Source: Ideonella_A sp963843805
GTDB taxonomy: Bacteria; Pseudomonadota; Gammaproteobacteria; Burkholderiales; Burkholderiaceae_C
Length of the DNA stretch: 64,000 nt
Assembly (NCBI GenBank): GCA_963843805.1
Contig: CAWJLY010000009.1
Span: 124,001 to 188,000, forward strand
Direction: 5' to 3'
The notes below the pieces were generated by a model that was given only the letters and a program-made list of their open reading frames with translations, had not been told where the DNA came from and ran no database searches. This document shows, one piece after another, positions 50,181-58,315 of this stretch; the stretch's first letter is position 1, and each line of letters begins with the position of its first letter. The position numbers were made by a program, and so were the translations under genes.

Positions 50181-51569
50181 ATGGAGCAGCAGCGCCCGCC
50201 CGATTTCTGGAGCAATCTGAAAGGCGAGTTCGCCGCCGGCCGGCAATGGATCGATCGGGCGATCGTGCTGACCTATGCCATCGCCACTGGTTTGACCGTG
50301 GTCGGTTTCACCTTGCTGGCCGAAGCGGCCTACGACGCGTTCGAGTATCTGCGCAAGCTCGATCCCTGGGATGCCGCCAATGTGGCGTTCGGAATGCCGC
50401 TCGGGGTGGGGCTGGCCTTGTTGTGGACACCGGCATTGACCTTCGTCCTGGTCTGGTGGTGTCGGCGGTTTGCCCCGTTTACCGCCGGCTCCGGAATTCC
50501 CCAGGTGATGGCGGCGCTCAACGACGACGCCGTCTCGGAAGAGCAGCGCAGCCGCTGGGTGTCGATTCGGATGTCGCTGCACAAGATCGGCCTGGTGTCG
50601 GGCGGTCTGCTGGCCGGCCTGTCGATCGGCCGCGAAGGGCCGACGGTGCAGATCGGCGCCGGCATCATGCTGCACGCGCGGCGCTGGTTGTCGCCGCAGT
50701 CGGGCATCGACGGCCACGATCTGATGGTGGCAGGTGCAGCAGCCGGTATTGCAGCGGCCTTCAACACCCCGCTGGGAGGCATCGTTTTTGCGCTGGAGGT
50801 GCTGTCGCGGCGGCGCGGCATTTCGCACAGCGCGTTGGTGATTTCGGCGATTGTGCTGTCTGGCCTGGTGGCCATTTCGGCGTTCGGCAATCTGACCTAT
50901 TTCGGCCGCCTGCAGGTTCAGCAGGTCTCGCTGTCGCTGCTTTGGCCGGGCATGCTGGTGGCGGTGCTGGCCGGCCTCGGCGGCGGTCTGTTCTCGCGCT
51001 TGATCGTTGCTTCCGCGCATGGACTGCCGGATCGTTTCTGCCGCTGGCGGGCAGCCTATCCGCTGCGCTTTGCTGCCGGTTGCGCGGCTGGCGTTGCCGT
51101 GATCGGCGCAGTGACGGGCGGCGCCACCGGCGGTGCCGGCTACGAGCCAACCCGATCGCTGCTCGAAGGCCACGGCGACGTGCCGATGGTATTCACGCTG
51201 CTCAAGTTCATGGCCACCTGGTTGTCGGCATGGACTGGCGTGCCGGGCGGCATGTTTGCCACTTCTCTGTCGATCGGAGCCAGTCTGGGCAACGATATCG
51301 CCCAGTTGACCGGAGTCGGTCCGCAGCAGGCGGTGACGCTGATCGCGCTGGGCATGGTCGGCTTTCTGGCGGCGGCCACCCAGGAGCCGATCACGGCCTT
51401 CATCATCGTGATGGAAATGATTGCCGGCCAGACCATGGTGCTGAGTCTGATGGCAACCGCCTTGCTGGCCAGCGGCGTGTCGAGAATGGTGACGCGGCCG
51501 ATGTACAGCGAGCTGATGTTGATGATGTTGCCGCCGCGGCCTGCCGATACCGTGCCGGCCAGCCACTGA
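50181..51569 (+). CDS. ClC-family chloride channel or transporter
   Basis: A 462-residue membrane protein with the ClC motifs G-S-G-I-P (103-107) and G-R-E-G-P (150-154, gating Glu152, equivalent to E148 of the E. coli protein), AAAFNTPLGGIVFALEVLSR near 190, and PGGMFATSLSIGASLGN near 347. In the E. coli antiporter the inner proton glutamate is E203. Here the equivalent of I-E-E is A-L-E-V, so Val207 occupies that place, as in many ClC channels. No CBS domains. It may be a channel or a modified antiporter; alignment is by eye. Confidence 0.88.
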   Translation: MEQQRPPDFWSNLKGEFAAGRQWIDRAIVLTYAIATGLTVVGFTLLAEAAYDAFEYLRKLDPWDAANVAFGMPLGVGLALLWTPALTFVLVWWCRRFAPFTAGSGIPQVMAALNDDAVSEEQRSRWVSIRMSLHKIGLVSGGLLAGLSIGREGPTVQIGAGIMLHARRWLSPQSGIDGHDLMVAGAAAGIAAAFNTPLGGIVFALEVLSRRRGISHSALVISAIVLSGLVAISAFGNLTYFGRLQVQQVSLSLLWPGMLVAVLAGLGGGLFSRLIVASAHGLPDRFCRWRAAYPLRFAAGCAAGVAVIGAVTGGATGGAGYEPTRSLLEGHGDVPMVFTLLKFMATWLSAWTGVPGGMFATSLSIGASLGNDIAQLTGVGPQQAVTLIALGMVGFLAAATQEPITAFIIVMEMIAGQTMVLSLMATALLASGVSRMVTRPMYSELMLMMLPPRPADTVPASH

Positions 51570-51589
51570 CGCCGCGACGCTGCCCCGTC

Positions 51590-53029
51590 ATGCCGATCTA
51601 TCGTCACCGTGTCGGCGTCGAGCAGTTCAACTTCGATGGTTTGTCGACCCTGCTCGCCCGCGCGTCGCCCGAGCGCTCGGGTGATCAACTGGCGGGTGTC
51701 GCGGCGGCGTCGGCGGTCGAGCGGGTGGCTGCCCAGCTGGCACTGGCCGATCTGCCGCTGCGTCGTCTTGTCGAGGAGGCGGTCGTCCCCTACGAGGCCG
51801 ACGAGGTCACACGGCTGATCATCGACCAGCATGACGCCGCTGCGTTGGCGCCGGTCGGTCACCTGAGTGTCGGCGGGTTTCGCGAATGGCTGTTGTCCGA
51901 TGCCGCCGACACGCCAACCCTGGCCGCTCTGGCGCCGGGACTGACGCCTGAGATGGCGGCTGCCGTGTCGAAAATCATGCGCAATCAGGACCTGATCCTG
52001 GTTGCACGCAAGGTTGCCGTGCAGACACGATTTCGCAACACCATCGGGCTGCCGGGTCGGTTGGCGACGCGCTTGCAACCGAACCATCCGACCGACGATG
52101 TGGCCGGCATTGCAGCCAGCCTGCTCGATGGCTTGTTGTATGGCAGCGGCGACGCGGTGATCGGCATCAACCCGGCCACCGACAGCGTGGCACAGGTGAG
52201 CCGGCTGCTGCAATTGCTCGACGCGGTGATCCAGCGCCATGCGATTCCGACCCAATCGTGCGTGTTGACCCACGTCAGCAATACCTTGCGGGCGATCGAA
52301 CAAGGCGCGCCGGTCGACCTGGTGTTCCAGTCGATCGCCGGCACCGAGGCCGCCAACCGCGGTTTTGGCATCGACCTTGCGCTGCTCGGCGAAGCCAGGG
52401 ATGCCGCCTTGTCGCTGCAACGGGGCGCGCTGTTCGACGAGCCGGACGCTGCGCAACGGGGCAGCCACGTGATGTATTTCGAAACCGGCCAGGGCAGTGC
52501 CTTGTCGGCCGGCGCACACCATGGCTGCGACCAGCAGACCGTCGAGGCGCGTGCCTATGCGGTGGCGCGGCATTTCAAGCCGCTGCTGGTCAATACCGTT
52601 GTCGGCTTCATCGGTCCCGAATACCTGTACGACGGCAAGCAGATCATTCGCGCCGCGCTCGAAGACCATTTCTGCGGCAAGCTGCTCGGCCTGCCGATGG
52701 GCTGCGACATCTGCTACACCAACCATGCCGAGGCCGACCAGAACGACATGGACATCCTGTTGACCGTGCTCGGCGTTGCCGGTTGCAGTTTCATCATGGG
52801 CATTCCAGGTTCGGACGACGTGATGCTCAACTATCAATCGACATCGTTCCATGATGCGTTGTACGCGCGCCGGGTACTCGGCCTGCGTCCGGCGCCTGAA
52901 TTCGAGGCCTGGTTGCAGCGGATGTCGATCGTCGACGCAGATGGCCGGCTGGTCGATCATCCGCGCGGCCTGCCGCCATCGTTTGCCCGAACATTTGCCC
53001 GGACGCTACCCGGCAGCGCAGGGGGCTGA
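51590..53029 (+). CDS. eutB: Ethanolamine ammonia-lyase large subunit
   Basis: A 479-residue protein from ATG 51590. The EutB pattern runs throughout: ALADLPLRRLVEEAVVPYEA near 50, SKIMRNQDLILVARKVAVQT near 125, AVIGINPATDSVAQVSRLL near 188, HVMYFETGQGSALSAGAHHG near 298, and GLPMGCDICYTNHAEADQND near 370. It is the catalytic subunit of the coenzyme B12-dependent lyase converting ethanolamine to acetaldehyde and ammonia. Only eutC accompanies it. The 20-bp gap to the ClC stop suggests co-transcription. Confidence 0.95.
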   Translation: MPIYRHRVGVEQFNFDGLSTLLARASPERSGDQLAGVAAASAVERVAAQLALADLPLRRLVEEAVVPYEADEVTRLIIDQHDAAALAPVGHLSVGGFREWLLSDAADTPTLAALAPGLTPEMAAAVSKIMRNQDLILVARKVAVQTRFRNTIGLPGRLATRLQPNHPTDDVAGIAASLLDGLLYGSGDAVIGINPATDSVAQVSRLLQLLDAVIQRHAIPTQSCVLTHVSNTLRAIEQGAPVDLVFQSIAGTEAANRGFGIDLALLGEARDAALSLQRGALFDEPDAAQRGSHVMYFETGQGSALSAGAHHGCDQQTVEARAYAVARHFKPLLVNTVVGFIGPEYLYDGKQIIRAALEDHFCGKLLGLPMGCDICYTNHAEADQNDMDILLTVLGVAGCSFIMGIPGSDDVMLNYQSTSFHDALYARRVLGLRPAPEFEAWLQRMSIVDADGRLVDHPRGLPPSFARTFARTLPGSAGG

Positions 53030-53034
53030 AACCG

Positions 53035-53937
53035 ATGAGCGAACCATCTGATGTGGCGCGCCGGAGCAGCCAGGCCGCCGCTGGCAGCGCAACGGTGATC
53101 GACAACCCGTGGCAGGTGCTCGGCGGACTGACGCCGGCCCGCATCGGCCTCGGTCGAAGCGGTGTCAGCCAGCCGACTGCCGTCCAACTCGACTTCCAGC
53201 TGGCCCACGCGATGGCCCGCGATGCCGTTCATTGTGTGCTCGATAGCAACCGCTTGTGCGGCGAGATCGAGGCGCTCGGGCTGTCGACCGTGGCGCTGCA
53301 CAGCGCGGCGGCTACCCGGCCGATCTATCTGCAGCGGCCGGATCTCGGTCGCCAGCTTGACGAAGAATCCCGCCAGCGGCTGCGAACCTGCGGCATCGAG
53401 GGTGGCCTGGCCAAGTCCTGCGATCTGGCGCTGGTCGTGGCCGATGGGCTTTCGGCGCTGGCCGTGCAGCGCCATGCGGCGCCGCTGATCGGTGAATTGC
53501 TGGCCGCCCTGCATGCCGCAGCGGACGCTGGGACCGACGCATGGCAGCTTGCCCCGGTCGCCGTGGTGCAGCAGGGTCGGGTGGCGATTGGCGATGAAAT
53601 CGGCGCGTTGCTGCGCAGCCGCCTGGTTGTCGTGCTGATCGGCGAGCGCCCCGGCCTCAGCTCGCCCGACAGCCTGGGAATCTATCTGACCTGGGCGCCG
53701 CTGCCCGGTCGCCGCGATTCGCAGCGCAATTGCATTTCCAACGTCCGGCCACAGGGCTTGAGCTACCGCGAAGCTGCGTCACGCCTGCTTCACCTGCTGC
53801 GCGGGTCTCGCCAGCGGCAGTTGTCCGGGGTCGATCTGAAAGACGACAGCCTCGTTGAAGAAGTGTCCATGGGCGGGGTTGCCAGCCTGCCGCATTTTCT
53901 GCTCGGTGCAGACGCCGAAGCCGACGACCTAGAATGA
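53035..53937 (+). CDS. eutC: Ethanolamine ammonia-lyase small subunit
   Basis: A 300-residue subunit that starts 6 bp after eutB. The EutC pattern is clear: TPARIGLGRSGVSQPTAVQL near 33, LQRPDLGRQLDE near 99, LALVVADGLSALAVQRHAAP near 131, GERPGLSSPDSLGIYLTWAP near 203, and then NCISNVRPQGLSYREAA. It completes the B12-binding enzyme with EutB. No microcompartment shell, EutA reactivase or acetaldehyde dehydrogenase genes appear in the window. Confidence 0.95.
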   Translation: MSEPSDVARRSSQAAAGSATVIDNPWQVLGGLTPARIGLGRSGVSQPTAVQLDFQLAHAMARDAVHCVLDSNRLCGEIEALGLSTVALHSAAATRPIYLQRPDLGRQLDEESRQRLRTCGIEGGLAKSCDLALVVADGLSALAVQRHAAPLIGELLAALHAAADAGTDAWQLAPVAVVQQGRVAIGDEIGALLRSRLVVVLIGERPGLSSPDSLGIYLTWAPLPGRRDSQRNCISNVRPQGLSYREAASRLLHLLRGSRQRQLSGVDLKDDSLVEEVSMGGVASLPHFLLGADAEADDLE

Positions 53938-53976
53938 CCGCGTCGGTACCCTGCCGTCGCCAACCAGCCTGATGCC

Positions 53977-54456
53977 GTGGGTCTTTCCAGCGATGAGGCG
54001 TTCGACAATTTCAGCCTGGCGCTGCAGCAGCGAGGTGTCCGCGACGCCTTGAAGGTACTGGTCGAACTGACCGACTATCGCTTCATCAGCATCTTCCGCT
54101 TCTCCGACGGCAAGGCGAAAAGTGTGGTCCATGTCGACCGCCACGACCTCAGCCAGATGCAGACCGATGAAGTGGCCGATACCGCCACCTATTGCTGCTA
54201 TGTACGCGACACCGGAGGCAATTTCACCACTGCTGATGCGTTGATCGATCCACGTACTGCGGATCATCCGGCGCGCGAGGTGGTGCGCGCCTATTGCGGC
54301 ATTCCGGTGATGACACCCGAAGGCGAATTGCTCGGCACGCTGTGTCATTACGACACCGAACCGCGCCTGGCCGGGCAGATCGACCTCGAACTGATGCTCA
54401 GAGTCAGCAGTGCGCTGGCTTACGGGAACCACATTCCGGCCTACCTCCCGGCTTGA
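53977..54456 (+). CDS. GAF-domain protein
   Basis: A 159-residue single GAF domain starting at GTG 53977: helix ALQQRGVRDALKVLVELTDY, strand RFISIFRF, then DTATYCCYVRDTGGNFTTAD and EVVRAYCGIPVMTPEGELLG with GTLCHYDTEPR. GAF domains bind small ligands, cyclic nucleotides or chromophores, but no effector domain is attached, so its output is unknown. It follows eutC by 39 bp and may belong to that transcription unit. Confidence 0.82.
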   Translation: MGLSSDEAFDNFSLALQQRGVRDALKVLVELTDYRFISIFRFSDGKAKSVVHVDRHDLSQMQTDEVADTATYCCYVRDTGGNFTTADALIDPRTADHPAREVVRAYCGIPVMTPEGELLGTLCHYDTEPRLAGQIDLELMLRVSSALAYGNHIPAYLPA

Positions 54457-54663
54457 ACCCCGTCCTGCGCTGCGAGCTCGGCAAGCGGCTGAGTTGCCTG
54501 CACCGGCGCGCGCCCCATCTGCACAGCTGCGCTGCTCTGTTCCTCACCCATCACTTTCAGTGCACAGTTCAAGTGCTTGTTTAATAACGTCTTTTACTCA
54601 TAAAACTACATTTCAAAGGAGTTCTAAGTACTTGATTTGATTGATTTTTTCTTCCAATTCTCG

Positions 54664-54692
54664 TTGACCACCCGTGTTCCGTGAGATAAAGT
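54664..54692 (+). promoter_or_regulatory. Predicted sigma-70 promoter of the dcw cluster
   Basis: TTGACC (54664-54669), a 17-bp spacer and TAAAGT (54687-54692) form a good promoter just before mraZ, in an AT-rich stretch that stands out from the GC-rich surroundings. Confidence 0.6.
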
Positions 54693-54715
54693 GCATGTAA
54701 GTGCAATTTTGTGGA
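54691..54715 (+). promoter_or_regulatory. MraZ-box-like direct repeats
   Basis: GTGCA (54691), GTGCA (54701) and GTGGA (54711) are three 5-bp repeats at an exact 10-bp period, overlapping the -10 and start region of the dcw promoter. MraZ proteins bind repeats of this spacing in front of their own gene, so autoregulation is likely. Confidence 0.6.
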
Positions 54716-54721
54716 ATCTTG

Positions 54722-55162
54722 GTGGCCAACATCGTCTTTCAGGGTGCGTCGGCGTTGACGTTGGACGGCAAGGGGCGAATTGCCATGCCGACGCGTCATC
54801 GCGAGCTTCTGGCGGCGATCTGCACCAATCAGGTGACGATCACCAAACACCCGGAAGGTCCGTTGATGATCTTCCCGCGACCGGCCTGGGAAGAGTTCCG
54901 GGACCGGGTTGCCGCATTGCCCATGTCGGCGAGCGGCTGGAAGCGGGTTTTTCTCGGCAATGCGATGGATGTCGAGATCGACGGCTCCGGGCGTCTGCTG
55001 ATCTCGCCCGAGTTGCGCCGCTCCAATGGTCTCGAGAAAAACGTGCTGCTGCTCGGCATGGGAAGCCATTTCGAGCTGTGGGACGCCGCTCGCTACGAGG
55101 CGCACGAAGCGCTGGTGATGCAGTCGGAGTTGCCCGACTCGCTGAAGGAATTCAGTTTCTGA
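54722..55162 (+). CDS. mraZ: Transcriptional regulator MraZ
   Basis: From GTG 54722 a 146-residue protein with the two AbrB-like repeats of MraZ. They are seen as VFQGASALTLDGKGRIAMPT near 5-24 and VEIDGSGRLLISPELRR near 86, each with the D-x-x-G-R core. MraZ binds direct repeats at the dcw promoter and represses the cluster. The start is placed after the repeats at 54691-54715 because earlier codons of this frame would run through them. Confidence 0.92.
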   Translation: MANIVFQGASALTLDGKGRIAMPTRHRELLAAICTNQVTITKHPEGPLMIFPRPAWEEFRDRVAALPMSASGWKRVFLGNAMDVEIDGSGRLLISPELRRSNGLEKNVLLLGMGSHFELWDAARYEAHEALVMQSELPDSLKEFSF

Positions 55163-55179
55163 GCGCTGCGCCTGCCACT

Positions 55180-56184
55180 GTGACCGCCTCGACGCCCGCT
55201 TCTTTTGCCCACACCGCCGTGCTGTTGCACGAAGCGGTCGATGCGCTGCTGGCGGATGACGCCGGCGTACAGACCGACGGCATCTATGTGGACGCGACCT
55301 TCGGTCGTGGCGGCCATTCGCGCTTGCTGCTGCAACGGCTCGGTGAACGAGGCCGGGTGATTGCATTCGATCGAGATCCGGAAGCGGTCGCTGCGGCGAC
55401 CTCCGGCGCCACGCGGGTCGACGACCCGCGCTTTTTCATCCACCACAGCCGCTTCGGCGCAATGGCCGCGGTACTCGCGGAGCACGGCGTGGCCCAAATC
55501 GACGGCTTGCTGCTCGATCTGGGTGTGTCGTCGCCACAGATCGACGACCCGGCGCGGGGATTCAGCTTCCGCTTCGACGGGCCGCTGGACATGCGGATGG
55601 ATACGAGCCGCGGCGAAAGTGCTGCGGAATTCCTGGCTCGTGCCGACGAACGGCAGATTGCGGAGGTCATACGTGACTATGGGGAAGAACGGTTTGCTGG
55701 GCAGATTGCAAAGGCGCTTGTTGCTCAACGCGAGGGCGGCGACCCAGTTCGAACCACTGGGGCGCTTTCCAAACTCGTGGCTGGCGCGGTCAAGACCCGT
55801 GAAGCAGGCCAGGACCCTGCAACGCGCACATTTCAAGCGCTTCGGATTTTTGTCAATGCCGAACTTGAGGAGCTCGAACAAGCTCTGAACGCGTCGCTTG
55901 ATCTGCTGGCCCCGGGTGGCCGGTTGGTCGTGATCAGCTTCCATTCGCTCGAAGACCGGATCGTCAAGACTTTTATCGCGCACGAAAGCAAAGCTGTCTA
56001 CGACCGTCGGGTGCCATTTGCACCGCCGCCTCCGTTGCGTTTGAAGGCGCGAGGCCGTATCAGACCGGCTATCACCGAAACGCGGGCCAATCCGCGATCG
56101 CGATCGGCGGTGATGCGGGTGGCCGAGCGAACCGACGTGCCGTCGGCTGTTGCCCACCGCCCGCGCCGTGAGGCCTCGCCATGA
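55180..56184 (+). CDS. rsmH: 16S rRNA (cytosine(1402)-N(4))-methyltransferase
   Basis: A 334-residue methyltransferase starting at GTG 55180. The SAM-binding loop is GIYVDATFGRGGHSRLLLQR near 31, followed by LLLDLGVSSPQIDDPARGFS near 110 and the C-terminal PGGRLVVISFHSLEDRIVK near 247. It methylates N4 of C1402 in 16S rRNA. The start sits 17 bp after mraZ and the stop overlaps ftsL by 4 bp. Confidence 0.95.
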   Translation: MTASTPASFAHTAVLLHEAVDALLADDAGVQTDGIYVDATFGRGGHSRLLLQRLGERGRVIAFDRDPEAVAAATSGATRVDDPRFFIHHSRFGAMAAVLAEHGVAQIDGLLLDLGVSSPQIDDPARGFSFRFDGPLDMRMDTSRGESAAEFLARADERQIAEVIRDYGEERFAGQIAKALVAQREGGDPVRTTGALSKLVAGAVKTREAGQDPATRTFQALRIFVNAELEELEQALNASLDLLAPGGRLVVISFHSLEDRIVKTFIAHESKAVYDRRVPFAPPPPLRLKARGRIRPAITETRANPRSRSAVMRVAERTDVPSAVAHRPRREASP

Positions 56185-56522
56185 GCAGTCGTTTGAACGC
56201 CATCCTGCTGCTGGTGCTGTTGGCGAGTTCGATTTATCTGGTGCATGTCAGCTACGACGCGCGCCGTCTGTTTACCGAACTCGATCGTTCCCAGTCGGAA
56301 TCACGTCAACTCGATATCGAACACGAACGCCTGCAAGCCGAACTGCAGGCGCAGGCAACCCCGCTGCGGATCGAAAAGACGGCGCGTGAAAAATTGGCGA
56401 TGCAACTCGCCACGCCGGCGATTACGCAATATGTCGACGAGCCGGTGGCGGGCGCGCCGATCGTGCGTTTCGCCGCTGTCAGGGCAAGCGCCCCTGTCGG
56501 TCTGCCCGGAGCCACGCGATGA
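56181..56522 (+). CDS. ftsL: Cell division protein FtsL
   Basis: A 113-residue bitopic protein. One membrane helix (about 7-25) is followed by a periplasmic coiled coil rich in Glu, Gln and Leu (SESRQLDIEHERLQAELQAQ and onward). FtsL forms the FtsQBL complex that activates the septal synthase FtsWI. Its assignment rests on this architecture and its place between rsmH and ftsI, with 4-bp overlaps on both sides. Confidence 0.92.
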   Translation: MSSRLNAILLLVLLASSIYLVHVSYDARRLFTELDRSQSESRQLDIEHERLQAELQAQATPLRIEKTAREKLAMQLATPAITQYVDEPVAGAPIVRFAAVRASAPVGLPGATR

Positions 56523-58315
56523 AGCGAAGCAAACGCTCATCGGTCCCGGGCGCCGTCGGCAATTTGCGCAGCCTCAACTATTCGACCAGCCCCTTGTTGG
56601 CGTCGCGTACGCCAGCCTGGCGATCGAAGCTGCTGGTGGCGATGGTCGGTGCCGGCTTTTGTGTGTTGATCGGGCGGGCCGCTTATGTGCAGATTGTCGG
56701 CAGCGAATTTTTTCAGAAGCAGGGCGAAATCCGCTACGCGCGCACGCTCGAACTGACAGCCAGCCGCGGCCGCATCACCGATCGCAATGGCGTGATCCTC
56801 GCACTCAGCGTGCCCACGCCGTCGTTATGGGCGATCCCGAAGGATCTGGATTCGACACCGGCTCAGCGCGTCGAACTGGCGCGGCTGCTCGGCATCAGCG
56901 GCAAGGAGCTGGCCGCCAAGCTCGACGACCGATTGACCTTCGTCTGGTTGCGCCGGCAGGTCGACGAACGCCTTGCCAAACAGGTTCTCGCGCTGGGCAT
57001 CAAAGGTATCTACGAGGTACGCGAATACAAACGCCGTTATCCCGAAGGCGAGGCCGCTGCCCATGTGGTGGGCTTTACCAACGTGGAAGACAAAGGCCAG
57101 GAAGGCATCGAACTGGCATTGCAGAAAGAGCTGGCCGGTCACGACGGCAGTCGCCGCGTCATCAAGGATCGACTGGGCCGGGTGGTCGAGGAGATCGGCG
57201 ACAGCGTCGCGGCACTGAACGGTCGCGACATCACCTTGTCGATCGATTCGAAAATCCAGTTCTACGCTTACCAGCGGGTTCGTGATGCAGTGGCAGCGCA
57301 CAAGGCGAAAGCCGGCAGCGTGGTGGTCCTCGATGCCAAGACCGGCGAGGTGCTGGCACTGGCCAACTATCCCAGCTTCGCGCCAGGCGACCGCAAGAAG
57401 CTGACCGGCGAGCAGTTGCGCAACCGCGCGCTGACCGATACCTTCGAGCCGGGTTCGACGATGAAGCCGTTCATCATCGGCTGGGCGATGGAGACCGGCC
57501 GCGTCAAGCCGACCACGGTGATCCAGACCGCACCGGGCTGGTTGACCGTTGGCGGCGCCACCATCAGCGATTCGCATCCGCACGGCGCCCTGACGGTGGC
57601 CGAGGTGATTCAGAAATCGAGCAATGTCGGCACGGTGAAGATGGCGATGCAGATGCAGCCCCGCGAGATGCATCAGCTGTTTGCCAACGTCGGCTTCGGA
57701 CAGAAACCGCAGCTCGCCTTTCCTGGCGCGGTGACCGGCCGGCTGCGCCCTTACAAGAGCTGGCGGCCGATCGAGCAGGCGACGATGAGTTATGGCTACG
57801 GCCTCTCGGCCAGCCTGTTCCAGCTGGCTCAGGCCTACACCGTATTTGCCCATGACGGCGAACTGATGCCGATGACGCTGCTGAAGCGCCAGGATGCCGA
57901 ACTGACCAAGCCGGTCAGCGGCGTCCGGGTGCTGTCGCCCGGCACCGCGCGTGAGGTGCGCAAGATGCTCGAGATGGCCGCCGGGCAGGGCGGTACCGCT
58001 CCGCTGGCGCAGGCGCTCGGTTATTCGGTGGGCGGCAAGACCGGCACCGCACACAAGCAGGAAGGCAAAGGTTACTCGGCGAAGAAGTACCGCGCCTGGT
58101 TCGTCGGCATGGCGCCGATCGGCGACCCGCGGATCATCGTTGCAGTGATGGTCGACGAGCCCAACAACGGCAAATATTTCGGCGGCCTCGTCGCCGCGCC
58201 AGTCTTCAGCGAAGTGGTCCAGCAGACGCTGCGAACGCTCGACATCGCGCCCGATCTCGACGTGCGGCCGCAGATCGTCACCCGGCAGATGCCGGCGGTT
58301 GAGGAAAGTTTCTGA
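56519..58315 (+). CDS. ftsI: Septal peptidoglycan transpeptidase FtsI (PBP3)
   Basis: A 598-residue class B penicillin-binding protein. There is one N-terminal membrane helix (about 37-55), a pedestal domain starting TASRGRITDRNGVILALSVP, and the transpeptidase domain with catalytic Ser313 in S-T-M-K, S367-S-N369, and K507-T-G-T510. All three active-site motifs are complete. It cross-links septal peptidoglycan with FtsW. Its stop overlaps the ATG proposed for murE (TGATG). Confidence 0.96.
   Translation: MKRSKRSSVPGAVGNLRSLNYSTSPLLASRTPAWRSKLLVAMVGAGFCVLIGRAAYVQIVGSEFFQKQGEIRYARTLELTASRGRITDRNGVILALSVPTPSLWAIPKDLDSTPAQRVELARLLGISGKELAAKLDDRLTFVWLRRQVDERLAKQVLALGIKGIYEVREYKRRYPEGEAAAHVVGFTNVEDKGQEGIELALQKELAGHDGSRRVIKDRLGRVVEEIGDSVAALNGRDITLSIDSKIQFYAYQRVRDAVAAHKAKAGSVVVLDAKTGEVLALANYPSFAPGDRKKLTGEQLRNRALTDTFEPGSTMKPFIIGWAMETGRVKPTTVIQTAPGWLTVGGATISDSHPHGALTVAEVIQKSSNVGTVKMAMQMQPREMHQLFANVGFGQKPQLAFPGAVTGRLRPYKSWRPIEQATMSYGYGLSASLFQLAQAYTVFAHDGELMPMTLLKRQDAELTKPVSGVRVLSPGTAREVRKMLEMAAGQGGTAPLAQALGYSVGGKTGTAHKQEGKGYSAKKYRAWFVGMAPIGDPRIIVAVMVDEPNNGKYFGGLVAAPVFSEVVQQTLRTLDIAPDLDVRPQIVTRQMPAVEESF

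Noticed and set aside
50246..51589. A plus-strand open frame continuous with eutB through the ClC gene
   Set aside because: The ClC frame carries all ClC motifs; the overlapping frame is Arg/Pro-rich and eutB homology starts only at 51590.
51140..52960. A 606-codon minus-strand open frame opposite ClC and eutB
   Set aside because: Antisense to two well-recognised genes and without any recognisable domain.
51590..54456. An ethanolamine microcompartment operon
   Set aside because: Only eutB and eutC are present; no shell, reactivase or downstream aldehyde enzymes are seen.
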